Below are positions 1 through 7,200 of a DNA stretch of 8,472 nt, one piece after another. Below the pieces are notes generated by a model. It worked only from the letters and a program-made list of their open reading frames with translations, was not told the origin of the DNA and made no database searches. A program made the translations under genes and the position numbers. Origin of the DNA: Clostridiales bacterium UBA6388 (lineage in GTDB: Bacteria; Bacillota; Clostridia; Oscillospirales; Oscillospiraceae); the NCBI GenBank assembly GCA_002437575.1, contig DJQK01000068.1, forward strand, positions 22,143 to 30,614. Direction: 5' to 3'. Position 1 is the stretch's first letter. Every line of letters starts with the position of its first letter.

Positions 1-1002
1 ATCGGCGACCCCTCCGGCCGCACGGATATGCGCAAAATGCTCACCAAAGAGGATATTGACCACAACGCCGCGTGCTTCAAGCGCCAGATGGAGCGCTTTA
101 TCGACTTCGGACCCGGCAAGGCGATGATGCTCAATAACGCCGAGTGGCTGCTGGACCTTAACTACATCGAGCTTCTGCGCGAGGTCGGCGCGTGCTTCTC
201 GGTCAACAATATGCTCCGGGCTGAGTGCTACAAGCAGCGCATGGAAAAGGGCCTGTCGTTCCTCGAGTTCAACTACATGATCATGCAGTCGTATGATTTC
301 TACTATATGTTCCAGCACTACGGCTGCAATATGCAGTTCGGCGGAAACGACCAGTGGTCGAATATGCTCGGCGGCACCGAGCTCATCCGCCGTAAGCTCG
401 GCAAGGACGCGCAGGCGATGACGATCACCCTGCTTCTCAACTCCGAGGGCAAGAAGATGGGCAAGACCGCGTCCGGCGCAGTCTGGCTCGACCCCAACAA
501 GACCAGCCCCTTCGATTTCTACCAGTACTGGCGCAACGTCGGAGACGACGATGTTCTCAAGTGCATCCGGATGCTGACCTTCCTGCCGCTCGAGCAAATC
601 GACGAGATGGACAAGTGGGAGGGCAGCCAATTAAACCGCGCCAAGGAGATCCTCGCCTTCGAGCTCACGAAGCTCGTCCACGGCGAAGAAGAGGCGATGA
701 AGGCAGAGTCGGCCGCAAAGGCGCTCTTCGCGGGCGGCAGCGACGACTCCAATATGCCGACGACCGAGCTGACAGAAAGCCAGCTCACAGACGGCAGAAT
801 CGCGATCGTGGACCTGATGCTGGCCTGCGGCCTCATTCCCTCCAAGGGCGAAGGCAGAAGGCTTGTCCAGCAGGGCGGCGTGATGGTGAACGAGGAGAAG
901 GTCTCGTCCATTGACGCGGCTTTCACCGCAGAGCAGCTCAAAGACGGCCTCAAGATCCGCAAGGGCAAGAAGGTCTACCACAAGGCAGTTCTCAAAGCAT
1001 AA
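1..1002 (+). CDS. tyrS: Tyrosyl-tRNA synthetase, 3' part (5' end outside window)
   Basis: Attaches tyrosine to tRNA-Tyr in the cytoplasm (class I aminoacyl-tRNA synthetase). The reading frame is open from base 1, beginning IGDPSGRTDMRKML, a conserved block just after the HIGH motif, so roughly the first 75-80 residues including HIGH lie outside the window; the ATG at 28 is internal. Visible family signatures are MQSYDF (tyrosine pocket helix), QFGGNDQW at bases 334-357, and the KMSKS-loop equivalent KKMGKT at about 451-468. The C-terminus (about bases 820-999) is an S4-type RNA-binding domain, with GEGRRLVQQGGVMVN and a final IRKGKKVYHKAVL. No frameshift or odd residue is seen; KMGKT is a common TyrRS variant of KMSKS. 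It is followed at once by a strong terminator, so it is transcriptionally separate from cwlD. Identification is very secure. Confidence 0.97.
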   Translation: MGDPSGRTDMRKMLTKEDIDHNAACFKRQMERFIDFGPGKAMMLNNAEWLLDLNYIELLREVGACFSVNNMLRAECYKQRMEKGLSFLEFNYMIMQSYDFYYMFQHYGCNMQFGGNDQWSNMLGGTELIRRKLGKDAQAMTITLLLNSEGKKMGKTASGAVWLDPNKTSPFDFYQYWRNVGDDDVLKCIRMLTFLPLEQIDEMDKWEGSQLNRAKEILAFELTKLVHGEEEAMKAESAAKALFAGGSDDSNMPTTELTESQLTDGRIAIVDLMLACGLIPSKGEGRRLVQQGGVMVNEEKVSSIDAAFTAEQLKDGLKIRKGKKVYHKAVLKA

Positions 1003-1008
1003 GCGCTT

Positions 1009-1049
1009 GTTCCCTCACGCAGCTTTGTGTGAGGGAACGTTTCCTTTTC
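1009..1049 (+). terminator. Intrinsic terminator of tyrS
   Basis: A 13-bp hairpin (arms 1009-1021 and 1026-1038, one G-T wobble, GCTT loop) is followed by a T-rich tract GTTTCCTTTTC. It starts 6 nt after the tyrS stop codon. Confidence 0.9.
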
Positions 1050-1073
1050 AGCGCCGGAAAACTATGCTATACT
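1045..1073 (+). promoter_or_regulatory. Promoter for the cwlD-radA-HD operon
   Basis: A -10 box TATACT (1068-1073) has an extended TGC just before it (1065-1067). A 4/6 match to the -35 box, TTTTCA (1045-1050), sits exactly 17 bp upstream. The -35 lies in the T-tract of the tyrS terminator. Transcription should start near 1080, giving a leader of about 30 nt. It has the shape of a vegetative sigma-A promoter; no sporulation sigma consensus was recognised. Confidence 0.65.
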
Positions 1074-1110
1074 GTTCCTGCGCCGCATAGGCTGTCCTGA
1101 GGTGATGGCG

Positions 1111-1821
1111 ATGAAAAAGCTGACGTTATATGCGGCGTGCATTATGCTAACTTTAGCGGTAATACTCGTCTGCGGGTACTGCGCAGTCGCGTTCCAAAAA
1201 ACCGCACCCGCGTTTGCGCTCGATTCGGGTGTGACGGTGGTCATTGACGCCGGACACGGCGGGGAAGACGGCGGGGCCAGCAGCCGCTCCGGGGTTTTGG
1301 AGAGCGAGCTCAATTTGCAGATCGCGCTGATCACGAACGATCTTCTGCGCTTTGCCGGCGTGCGCACGCAGATGATCAGGACGCAGGACATTTCCGTCTA
1401 CACAGAAGGCGGCAGCATACAGGAGAAGAAAATTTCCGACCTGAAAGCCCGCGTAAAGATGGTCGAAAATACGCCAAATGCGCTGCTTTTGAGCATTCAC
1501 CAGAACTTTTTCCCGGAAGCAAAATACCACGGCGCGCAGGTCTTCTACGCGAAGACGCCGGGAAGCGAGGATCTGGCCGAGCGCACGCAGGGATCTCTTC
1601 GCACGTGCGCAGACCCGGAAAACCGCAGGCGGTGCAAGCCGTCGGAATCCGTCTATCTCATGGAAAAGGTCTCCTGCACGGCGATCTTAGTCGAGTGCGG
1701 GTTTTTATCGAACGAGCCGGAAGCGGAAAAGCTCACGCAGAAGCCCTATCAGCAAACGCTCAGCGGGGCGATCTGCGGGGCGCTTTGCACGTATCTTTCG
1801 GCAGAAGGAGAGAGCCAATGA
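1111..1821 (+). CDS. cwlD: N-acetylmuramoyl-L-alanine amidase, CwlD-like (Amidase_3)
   Basis: A zinc amidase that cuts the bond between N-acetylmuramic acid and L-alanine in peptidoglycan. CwlD homologues do this in the spore cortex as a step towards muramic-delta-lactam. The 236-residue length is close to B. subtilis CwlD. Residues 4-28 form an N-terminal membrane or signal segment after MKK. The Amidase_3 domain starts at VVIDAGHGGEDGG. Likely zinc ligands are H49, E64 (in GVLESELNLQIA) and H130 (LLSIHQNF), and the catalytic Glu is E195 in ILVECGFLSN. The ATG at 1111 is chosen because GAGGTG (1099-1104) sits 6 nt upstream; a GTG at 1102 and ATG at 1105 are in frame but overlap this ribosome binding site. 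It is first in an operon and overlaps radA by 4 nt. The amidase family is certain; the sporulation role rests on similarity to CwlD. Confidence 0.88.
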   Translation: MKKLTLYAACIMLTLAVILVCGYCAVAFQKTAPAFALDSGVTVVIDAGHGGEDGGASSRSGVLESELNLQIALITNDLLRFAGVRTQMIRTQDISVYTEGGSIQEKKISDLKARVKMVENTPNALLLSIHQNFFPEAKYHGAQVFYAKTPGSEDLAERTQGSLRTCADPENRRRCKPSESVYLMEKVSCTAILVECGFLSNEPEAEKLTQKPYQQTLSGAICGALCTYLSAEGESQ

Positions 1822-3179
1822 AGGCAAAAAGCGTATTTATCTGCAACCAATGCGGCAACGAAACGCCCCGATGGCAGGGTCAGTGCCCAGCCTGCGGCGC
1901 GTGGAACAGCATTGTGGAATTTGAAGACAAGAAGCCTGCCGGCCCCAAAGCGTCCGTCGGGTCTAAAAAGGGCGGGAGCCTGCCCAAAAAGCTCAGAGAA
2001 CTCGATGCGTCCGACCGGCAGATCCGGTTTTCGACCGGGCTCGGAGAGCTCGACCGCGTGCTTGGCGGCGGCGGGGTGAAGGGGTCTCTCGTTCTGGTCG
2101 GCGGCGCACCTGGCATCGGCAAATCGACGCTGCTGCTTCAGATCTGCTCATTTCTTGGAAAAACGCAGAAGATTTTGTACGTCTCCGGCGAGGAATCCGA
2201 GCAGCAGCTCAAAATGCGGGCAGACCGTTTGCGCGTGGAAAGCGAAAATCTTTACGTGCTTTCCGAGACCGATCTGGACGCGATCTTCGAGGCGTTTACA
2301 GATGTAAACCCCGATATCCTGATCGCCGACTCCATCCAGACGCTTTTTTCGCCCGACAATACCTCTGCGCCGGGCTCGGTATCGCAGGTCAAAGACTGCA
2401 CGATGCGGCTGATGCATCTTGCAAAGAGCACGGGCGCGAGCGTTTTCGTCGTGGGCCACGTCAACAAGGAGGGCGCGATCGCGGGGCCGAAGGTTTTGGA
2501 GCACATGGTCGACTGTGTGTTGTACTTTGAAGGCGAGCAGGCGATGGGGTACCGCATCTTACGCGCGGCCAAGAACCGCTTCGGCTCGACGAATGAAATC
2601 GGCGTTTTCGAAATGGACGAGGAGGGACTGCGCGAGGTGCCGAATCCGTCGGAAATGCTGCTTTCCGGAAGGCCTTTGAACGCGCCCGGAACGTGCGTGG
2701 CCTGCGCGATGGAGGGCACAAGGCCGGTCCTTGCCGAGGTGCAGGTGCTGGTCAGCCGAACAAGCTTCAACGTCCCGCGCCGGACGAGCAACGGCTTTGA
2801 CTTCAACCGCGCAAATCTTTTGCTGGCCGTCACGGAAAAGCGCGGCGGACAGAATATTTCGATGTGCGACGCGTATGTGAACGTCATCGGCGGCCTGTAT
2901 CTCGACGAGCCTGCGGCCGATCTGGCGCTCGTTCTGGCCGTTGCGTCCAGCCACCGCGACACGCCGATCGACGCAAAAACGCTTGCCATCGGCGAAGTCG
3001 GCCTCACAGGCGAGGTGCGGTCTGTGACCGCGATGCAGCAGCGGCTCACGGAGGCGGCGAGGCTTGGCTTTACGCGCTGCATCGTGCCGCGGCACTCGAC
3101 AAGTCAATTGCAGGTGCCCGAGGGCATGGAGCTCGTTCGCGTGCGCAACATCCGGGAAGCCATCGAAATGGCGCTGTAG
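1818..3179 (+). CDS. radA: DNA repair protein RadA (Sms)
   Basis: A RecA-related ATPase that helps process recombination intermediates and promotes branch migration in DNA repair and transformation; cytoplasmic. The 453-residue length is standard for the family. Domains in order: an N-terminal C4 zinc finger (C9, C12, C23, C26), Walker A GGAPGIGKST (95-104), Walker B ILIAD (167-171), the RadA-specific KNRFG motif (252-256), and a C-terminal Lon-protease-like domain with GGLYLDEPAADLAL and IGEVGLTGEVR. The ATG at 1818 overlaps the cwlD stop (ATGA) and has AGAAGGAG at 1803-1810, 7 nt upstream; the longer open frame back to 1605 lacks family similarity and lies inside cwlD. It is translationally coupled to cwlD, and the HD gene follows after 12 nt. 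The coding sequence carries a perfect copy of the downstream repressor operator at 2294-2309. Confidence 0.97.
   Translation: MKAKSVFICNQCGNETPRWQGQCPACGAWNSIVEFEDKKPAGPKASVGSKKGGSLPKKLRELDASDRQIRFSTGLGELDRVLGGGGVKGSLVLVGGAPGIGKSTLLLQICSFLGKTQKILYVSGEESEQQLKMRADRLRVESENLYVLSETDLDAIFEAFTDVNPDILIADSIQTLFSPDNTSAPGSVSQVKDCTMRLMHLAKSTGASVFVVGHVNKEGAIAGPKVLEHMVDCVLYFEGEQAMGYRILRAAKNRFGSTNEIGVFEMDEEGLREVPNPSEMLLSGRPLNAPGTCVACAMEGTRPVLAEVQVLVSRTSFNVPRRTSNGFDFNRANLLLAVTEKRGGQNISMCDAYVNVIGGLYLDEPAADLALVLAVASSHRDTPIDAKTLAIGEVGLTGEVRSVTAMQQRLTEAARLGFTRCIVPRHSTSQLQVPEGMELVRVRNIREAIEMAL
2294..2309. promoter_or_regulatory. Operator-like palindrome inside radA
   Basis: GTTTAC-AGAT-GTAAAC is a perfect 6-bp inverted repeat with a 4-bp spacer. 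Both arms are identical to those of the operator at 3845-3860, and its core TACAGATGTA fits the TACA-N2-TGTA pattern of BlaI/MecI boxes completely. It lies between the zinc finger and Walker B coding parts, far from any promoter seen here. The sequence match is direct; binding is inferred. Confidence 0.45.
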
Positions 3180-3191
3180 GGAGGAAAGAAG

Positions 3192-3755
3192 ATGGAAGCG
3201 AGAACTTTTTTAGACGTTTTGCACGTGGCAGAGCGGCTCAAGGACGTTACGCGGCACTGCACGACGAGCAAGGGTGCGCCCGAAAATGTCGCCGGTCACA
3301 GCTGGCGCATGGCGTTGATGGCGTATTTTATGACGGATGAATTTCCGGAGCTCGACATGGACAAGGTCATTAAAATGTGCCTGATCCACGACCTCGGCGA
3401 GTGCTTCACGGGCGATATCCCGACATTCCGCAAGACGCAGGCCGACGAAGTGCGCGAGGCAAAGCTTCTTTCCGACTGGGTAACGAGCCTTCCGGAGCCC
3501 TACCGTACACAGATGATGGCTTTGTATGCGGAAATGGACGCGCTCGAGACGCCGGAAGCGAAGCTCTACAAGTCGATCGACAAATTGGAGGCCGTCATCC
3601 AGCACAACGAGTCGCCGATCTCGACGTGGGAGATGCACGAATACGAGCTCAACCGCACGTATGCGACCGATATCGTGCAATTTTCCGAGTACTTAAAAGG
3701 ACTTCGGGCGGAAATTCTCAAGGATACGAACGAAAAGATCGAGGCGGGGAAGTGA
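3192..3755 (+). CDS. HD-domain phosphohydrolase (HDDC2/YfbR-like)
   Basis: A 187-residue soluble protein of the HD superfamily, metal-dependent phosphohydrolases; the nearest recognised group is HD_3 (HDDC2/YfbR-like), whose studied members are 5'-deoxynucleotidases acting on nucleoside monophosphates. Metal-site residues are visible: H36 (ENVAGHSWRMA), H66-D67 (LIHDLGE), with E70 and D75 nearby as in HDDC2-like proteins, and D130 (YKSIDKLEAV). The start is set by GGGAGGA at 3179-3184, 7 nt before the ATG. It lies 12 nt after radA, so it is probably cotranscribed, and a nucleotide-pool role next to a repair gene would be plausible but is inference. Its last codons form the 5' arm of the operon terminator. 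The family is secure; the exact substrate cannot be read from sequence. Confidence 0.85.
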   Translation: MEARTFLDVLHVAERLKDVTRHCTTSKGAPENVAGHSWRMALMAYFMTDEFPELDMDKVIKMCLIHDLGECFTGDIPTFRKTQADEVREAKLLSDWVTSLPEPYRTQMMALYAEMDALETPEAKLYKSIDKLEAVIQHNESPISTWEMHEYELNRTYATDIVQFSEYLKGLRAEILKDTNEKIEAGK

Positions 3756-3770
3756 TCCCCGCTTCTTTTT
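3741..3770 (+). terminator. Intrinsic terminator of the cwlD-radA-HD operon
   Basis: A 10-bp stem (3741-3750 with 3756-3765, one G-T wobble) has a 5-nt loop that holds the first base of... the region AGTGA, including the HD gene's TGA stop at 3753-3755. A T-rich tail (TTCTTTTT, 3763-3770) overlaps the end of the stem. The hairpin is thus encoded by the last codons of the gene. Confidence 0.85.
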
Positions 3771-3781
3771 CTGCGCCTTAA

Positions 3782-3797
3782 GTCTACAAAAGTAGAC
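3782..3797. promoter_or_regulatory. Operator 1 for the BlaI-type repressor
   Basis: GTCTAC-AAAA-GTAGAC is a perfect 6-bp inverted repeat with a 4-bp spacer, upstream of the -35 box and centred about 60 bp before the predicted transcription start. Its core TACAAAAGTA matches the BlaI/MecI TACA-N2-TGTA pattern at 7 of 8 positions. Confidence 0.75.
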
Positions 3798-3812
3798 AAA
3801 TTCCCAAAACGG

Positions 3813-3828
3813 GTTGACAAACGTAGAC
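3813..3828. promoter_or_regulatory. Operator 2, imperfect, over the -35 box
   Basis: GTTGAC-AAAC-GTAGAC keeps one perfect arm and differs at two positions in the other, where the arm doubles as the -35 box TTGACA. It starts 31 bp after operator 1. The mismatch is probably the price of keeping a good -35 element. Confidence 0.6.
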
Positions 3829-3842
3829 CGATATGGTATTCT
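3814..3842 (+). promoter_or_regulatory. Promoter of the blaI-like/M56 unit
   Basis: A consensus -35 TTGACA (3814-3819), a 17-bp spacer and a -10 TATTCT (3837-3842) preceded by an extended TGG (3834-3836). Transcription should start near 3849, inside operator 3. It is a strong sigma-A-type promoter that would need tight repression, which the overlapping operators supply. Confidence 0.85.
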
Positions 3843-3844
3843 AA

Positions 3845-3860
3845 GTTTACAACAGTAAAC
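3845..3860. promoter_or_regulatory. Operator 3, over the transcription start
   Basis: GTTTAC-AACA-GTAAAC is a perfect 6-bp inverted repeat with a 4-bp spacer, just after the -10 box and 32 bp from the start of operator 2. Repressor bound here would block initiation. The same arms recur in radA at 2294-2309. Confidence 0.75.
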
Positions 3861-3876
3861 GAAAGGGGAGAGCCAC

Positions 3877-4248
3877 ATGGACTACAAGCTCAATGCCAGC
3901 GAATGGCGCGTTTTGCAGACGCTCTGGGGCCACGCGCCGCAGACGCTGATGCAGCTCATTTCCAATTTACAGCGGACGACCGACTGGTCACAGAGCACGA
4001 TCAAAACGCTCGTGACGCGGATGACGGAAAAGGGCGTTCTTCGCTTTGAGGGCGACCGGCCGCGGCTGTATTTTCCAAACATTCAGAAGCAGGACGCTGC
4101 GTTTTCCGAAACACAGCAGCTGTTATCCAAAGCCTTCGGCGGAAATTTCGGGCTGCTCATGAGCAACTTCATCGACAACGCGAAGCTGTCAAAAAGCGAT
4201 CTGGAAGAGCTCTACGATATGCTGCGGCAGGCGGAGGAAGGCTTATGA
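3877..4248 (+). CDS. BlaI/MecI/CopY-family transcriptional repressor
   Basis: A 123-residue winged-helix repressor, expected to bind TACA-type palindromes as a dimer and to be inactivated by proteolysis after its partner protease fires. The DNA-binding half (about 1-70) has the family pattern LNASEWRVLQTLW, the recognition helix WSQSTIKTLVTRMTEKG (37-53) and the wing with RPRLYFP. The C-terminal half (about 73-120) is the dimerisation helix region. N97-F98 in LLMSNFIDN sits where BlaI and MecI are cut (Asn-Phe), so the cleavage site appears kept. AAGGGGAG (3863-3870) lies 6 nt before the ATG. The three operators just upstream fit autorepression. The gene overlaps the M56 gene by 4 nt (ATGA), so the pair is translationally coupled. 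The family is secure; the signal and other targets are unknown, and there is no beta-lactamase gene in the window. Confidence 0.93.
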   Translation: MDYKLNASEWRVLQTLWGHAPQTLMQLISNLQRTTDWSQSTIKTLVTRMTEKGVLRFEGDRPRLYFPNIQKQDAAFSETQQLLSKAFGGNFGLLMSNFIDNAKLSKSDLEELYDMLRQAEEGL

Positions 4249-7200
4249 TGAAGACGGCTCTGGAAGTGCTCGTCTCCTCGGCTGTTCTGATCGCGGCACT
4301 GGCGGCGCTGCGGTTTTTCCTGCGCGGGAAAATTTCGGCGAGAGTGCAGTATGCGCTGTGGCTTCTGGCCGCGCTTCGGCTTTTGATACCGGTATCACTG
4401 TTTTCCAGCCCGGTCAGCGTGATGAACGCCGTGCCGGAAACGGTGATCGAGCAGACGCCGTTCGTGTTCGAGCAGGTCAGCACGGCGCAATGGAACACGG
4501 CAAGTAAGCAGGCGCTTTCTTCGTCTACAGTTGTAGACGATTCTGCAAATGCGGAGGAAAAACCTGCCGCGCAGACGGAAGCTGGGGCTGCAAACGCGCT
4601 TTCTGCCGAGACGGTTTTCTTTCTCGTCTGGGCGGTTGGCAGTGTCCTGACGCTGGGCTTTATCGTGGCGCAGAATCTTCGTGCGGCGAAAAGACTCAAG
4701 AAAAGCCGCGTGCTGCTCGATGTGCCGGGCGCGAAAATTCCGGTTTACAGGACGGATATCATGGCGACGCCGTGCCTCTTTGGCCTTTTGCACCCGGCGG
4801 TGTATCTGACAAACAGCGCGTTGGATGAAAACGGAAATGCGGACACGTTCGTCCTGCGCCACGAGCTGACGCATTACAAAAGGGGAGACCACATCTGGTG
4901 CGCGGTGCGGCTTGTTTGCGTGGCGGCGTACTGGTTCGATCCCTTCGTGTGGTTGGCAGCGAGGCTCTCGAGGCTCGATTGTGAGCTTGCCTGCGACGAG
5001 GCGGTTTTGCGCGATCTGAGCGATCTCGAGCGCATCGCCTATGGCCGGGCGCTTCTCGCTCAGGTCACGCCGAAGCAGGATAAGGCGTATCTTGCCGCGT
5101 GCGCCACGACGATGGCCTCCGGCAAACGCGCCCTTCGCACGCGCATCCGGCGCATCGCAAAGAAGCAGAAGACGACAGCTGTCGCCCTCATGCTTGCCGT
5201 GGCGGTCTGCGCGGGATTGGCGGCCTGTACCTTTACGAATCGCGCAGAAACGGAAGAACCGACAACCGGCGGCGATCTTCCTGCGATGCTTCAGGTGGAC
5301 GGAACGCTCTATGTGATCGATACCGACGCACTCAGCGATGAAGACGCTGCGCGTGTGGAGAAGACCGGCGAGATTGAAAGTTATGTCAACTACAATGAGA
5401 CGCCATCCGAGGACGATCAGGCGAATTTCCCCGATATCGGCCGCGAATACGGAATGCTCGACGGCCAGCTGGTCGCGAAAGACAGTCAGGGACAGTGGAA
5501 ATACACGATCATGCAGCTGCCGAGTGCGGGCGTGGACGCGGCGATCGACCGGTATGCGCCAGACAGAAGCGTCGGTGTTGTGGAGACGTGCCGCAGGGGA
5601 ACGCTCTATGTGACGACGCGGACGAATGCGGATAAGAGCGTGGACGTTTTGCTGTATCTCGTTGGAAAAGTCGACGGCGAGATCCGGGTGACACATACAG
5701 CGGAAGGTAGGTTTGACGATACGTGCGGCTACGGCATTTATCAGGTGCAGTTTGAAAACCAGACCGTTGTCTTCGGCCTTTTTGACCCACAGGGCATGAG
5801 GGACAGCAATACGCAGGAGCTGACAAGTGTAGACTACAACGCCATTACCATGTATTATGACAGAGGCAGCAAGGGGCAAAACCTGATGCCGTCATCGACC
5901 ACGCCCTTTGCACTGCAAAGCTATGACACCGGCGAAGTTTCTACCGTCCGACTGGTAAGCGGCTATCCCGGCAGGACAGAGACAACTGCCACCTTTACCG
6001 ACATTCCGATGGCAGGCGAAGGCGGCGTGGCGACACTGCGCGTGGCGGACTCGTCTACATCTGCCGCTGTGACCGAAGCACCGCAGATTACAGATGAGGA
6101 CCGCGAGGCTATCCAACTGGCTGTATATTACAAATTCAGCACCGCCCAATGGGATTGGGACAATCTCACCGAGGACGAGGCCCGCACGTTTGAAGGCACA
6201 GACTCGCGCGAAAACGGCATGATCGGCAACTACCCGAACTACTACGGCGCGTTTGCGGACTATTTTGCCGCCGCCGGAAAAGCGCCGTCGGACGAGGAGA
6301 TCTGGAACATTTCGCTGCCGCAGGATGATCTGATGGCGCTGTCCATCCATCAGTACGGCGAGCAGGTGCAGAAGCTCTATTATTCTTTGGACACCGGCAC
6401 GCTCTGCGGGCTTTTGCAGGAGCCGCTTATAGATACCGGCACGCGCGTCGGCATCGGCGTCTCGACGGACTACGCGGACGAGAACATCGTCGTGTTCCAC
6501 GGGTATTTTGGCCTGTTTGTCTATGATCTGAAAAAGAGCCAGATCGCCTTCTCGATGGATCTCGGCGCGGCGACCGGCACGACGAATATGCAGGGCAGCT
6601 ACGCGGTCGCCGTGTTCGTGGACACGGAAGCAGATCCGCCGGAAATTATGGTAACGTATTGTGACTATGAGCGCTTTGGTATGTCTCCGCTGTCCTATTT
6701 TATTGACACGCGTACCGGCAGCACGCGCTTGTCTCCGACCGTGTATCCCAAAGACAGTTATGCGTTTGCGGGAACGCAGGTGCATAACGTCGAAATGGCG
6801 ACCGACAACGTCAAGGACCTCACATACTCCGACGGCACGAAGACGTGGAAGCTCTTTGACGGCTGGGACTTCGGCGAAGCACAGGACGCGCAGATCGTTC
6901 CGCTGACAAACCCTGCCGCAGGCGCGGAGGATGCGGAGAAAGCGGCGTTTTTTGACCTCTTTTATGAGCTCGATAAGCGCTCCATGCAGGCGTATCTGGA
7001 CGAGCACCCCGAAGCGCTCCAAAATGGCTGGAAGGGCATCAAAATCGACGCGTCCGGCCTCGACGAAGCGGGAACAAGCATCCGCACAAAGCTCGGAGAG
7101 CAGGTACTTGCCGTAAATTTTGAGCAGAGTCTGCTTCTTCTGCGCGTGGAAGGGAAGCACTATCGCGGCGTTCTGGCCGTGGCGAAAGATCCGGCGCGGC

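Noticed and set aside
1605..1817. N-terminal extension of radA by 71 residues
   Set aside because: It lies within cwlD, has no RadA similarity, and the ATG at 1818 has a well-placed ribosome binding site and the normal family start.
2864..3340. 158-residue plus-strand open frame across the radA/HD junction
   Set aside because: It is Arg/Ala/Gly-rich, out of frame with two secure genes and has no ribosome binding site or motif.
4395..5879. 494-residue open frame on the minus strand within the M56 gene
   Set aside because: It mirrors a GC-rich coding strand, is rich in Arg and His, has no recognisable family motif, and lies wholly opposite a well-supported gene.
6053..6068. GTCTAC half-site in the M56 gene
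   Set aside because: The second arm (GCCGCT) does not match the operator, so it is a lone half-site likely by chance.
4479..6153. STAQW occurring twice in the M56 protein (about residues 79 and 632)
   Set aside because: The match is only five residues, with different surroundings, so there is no support for a duplicated domain.
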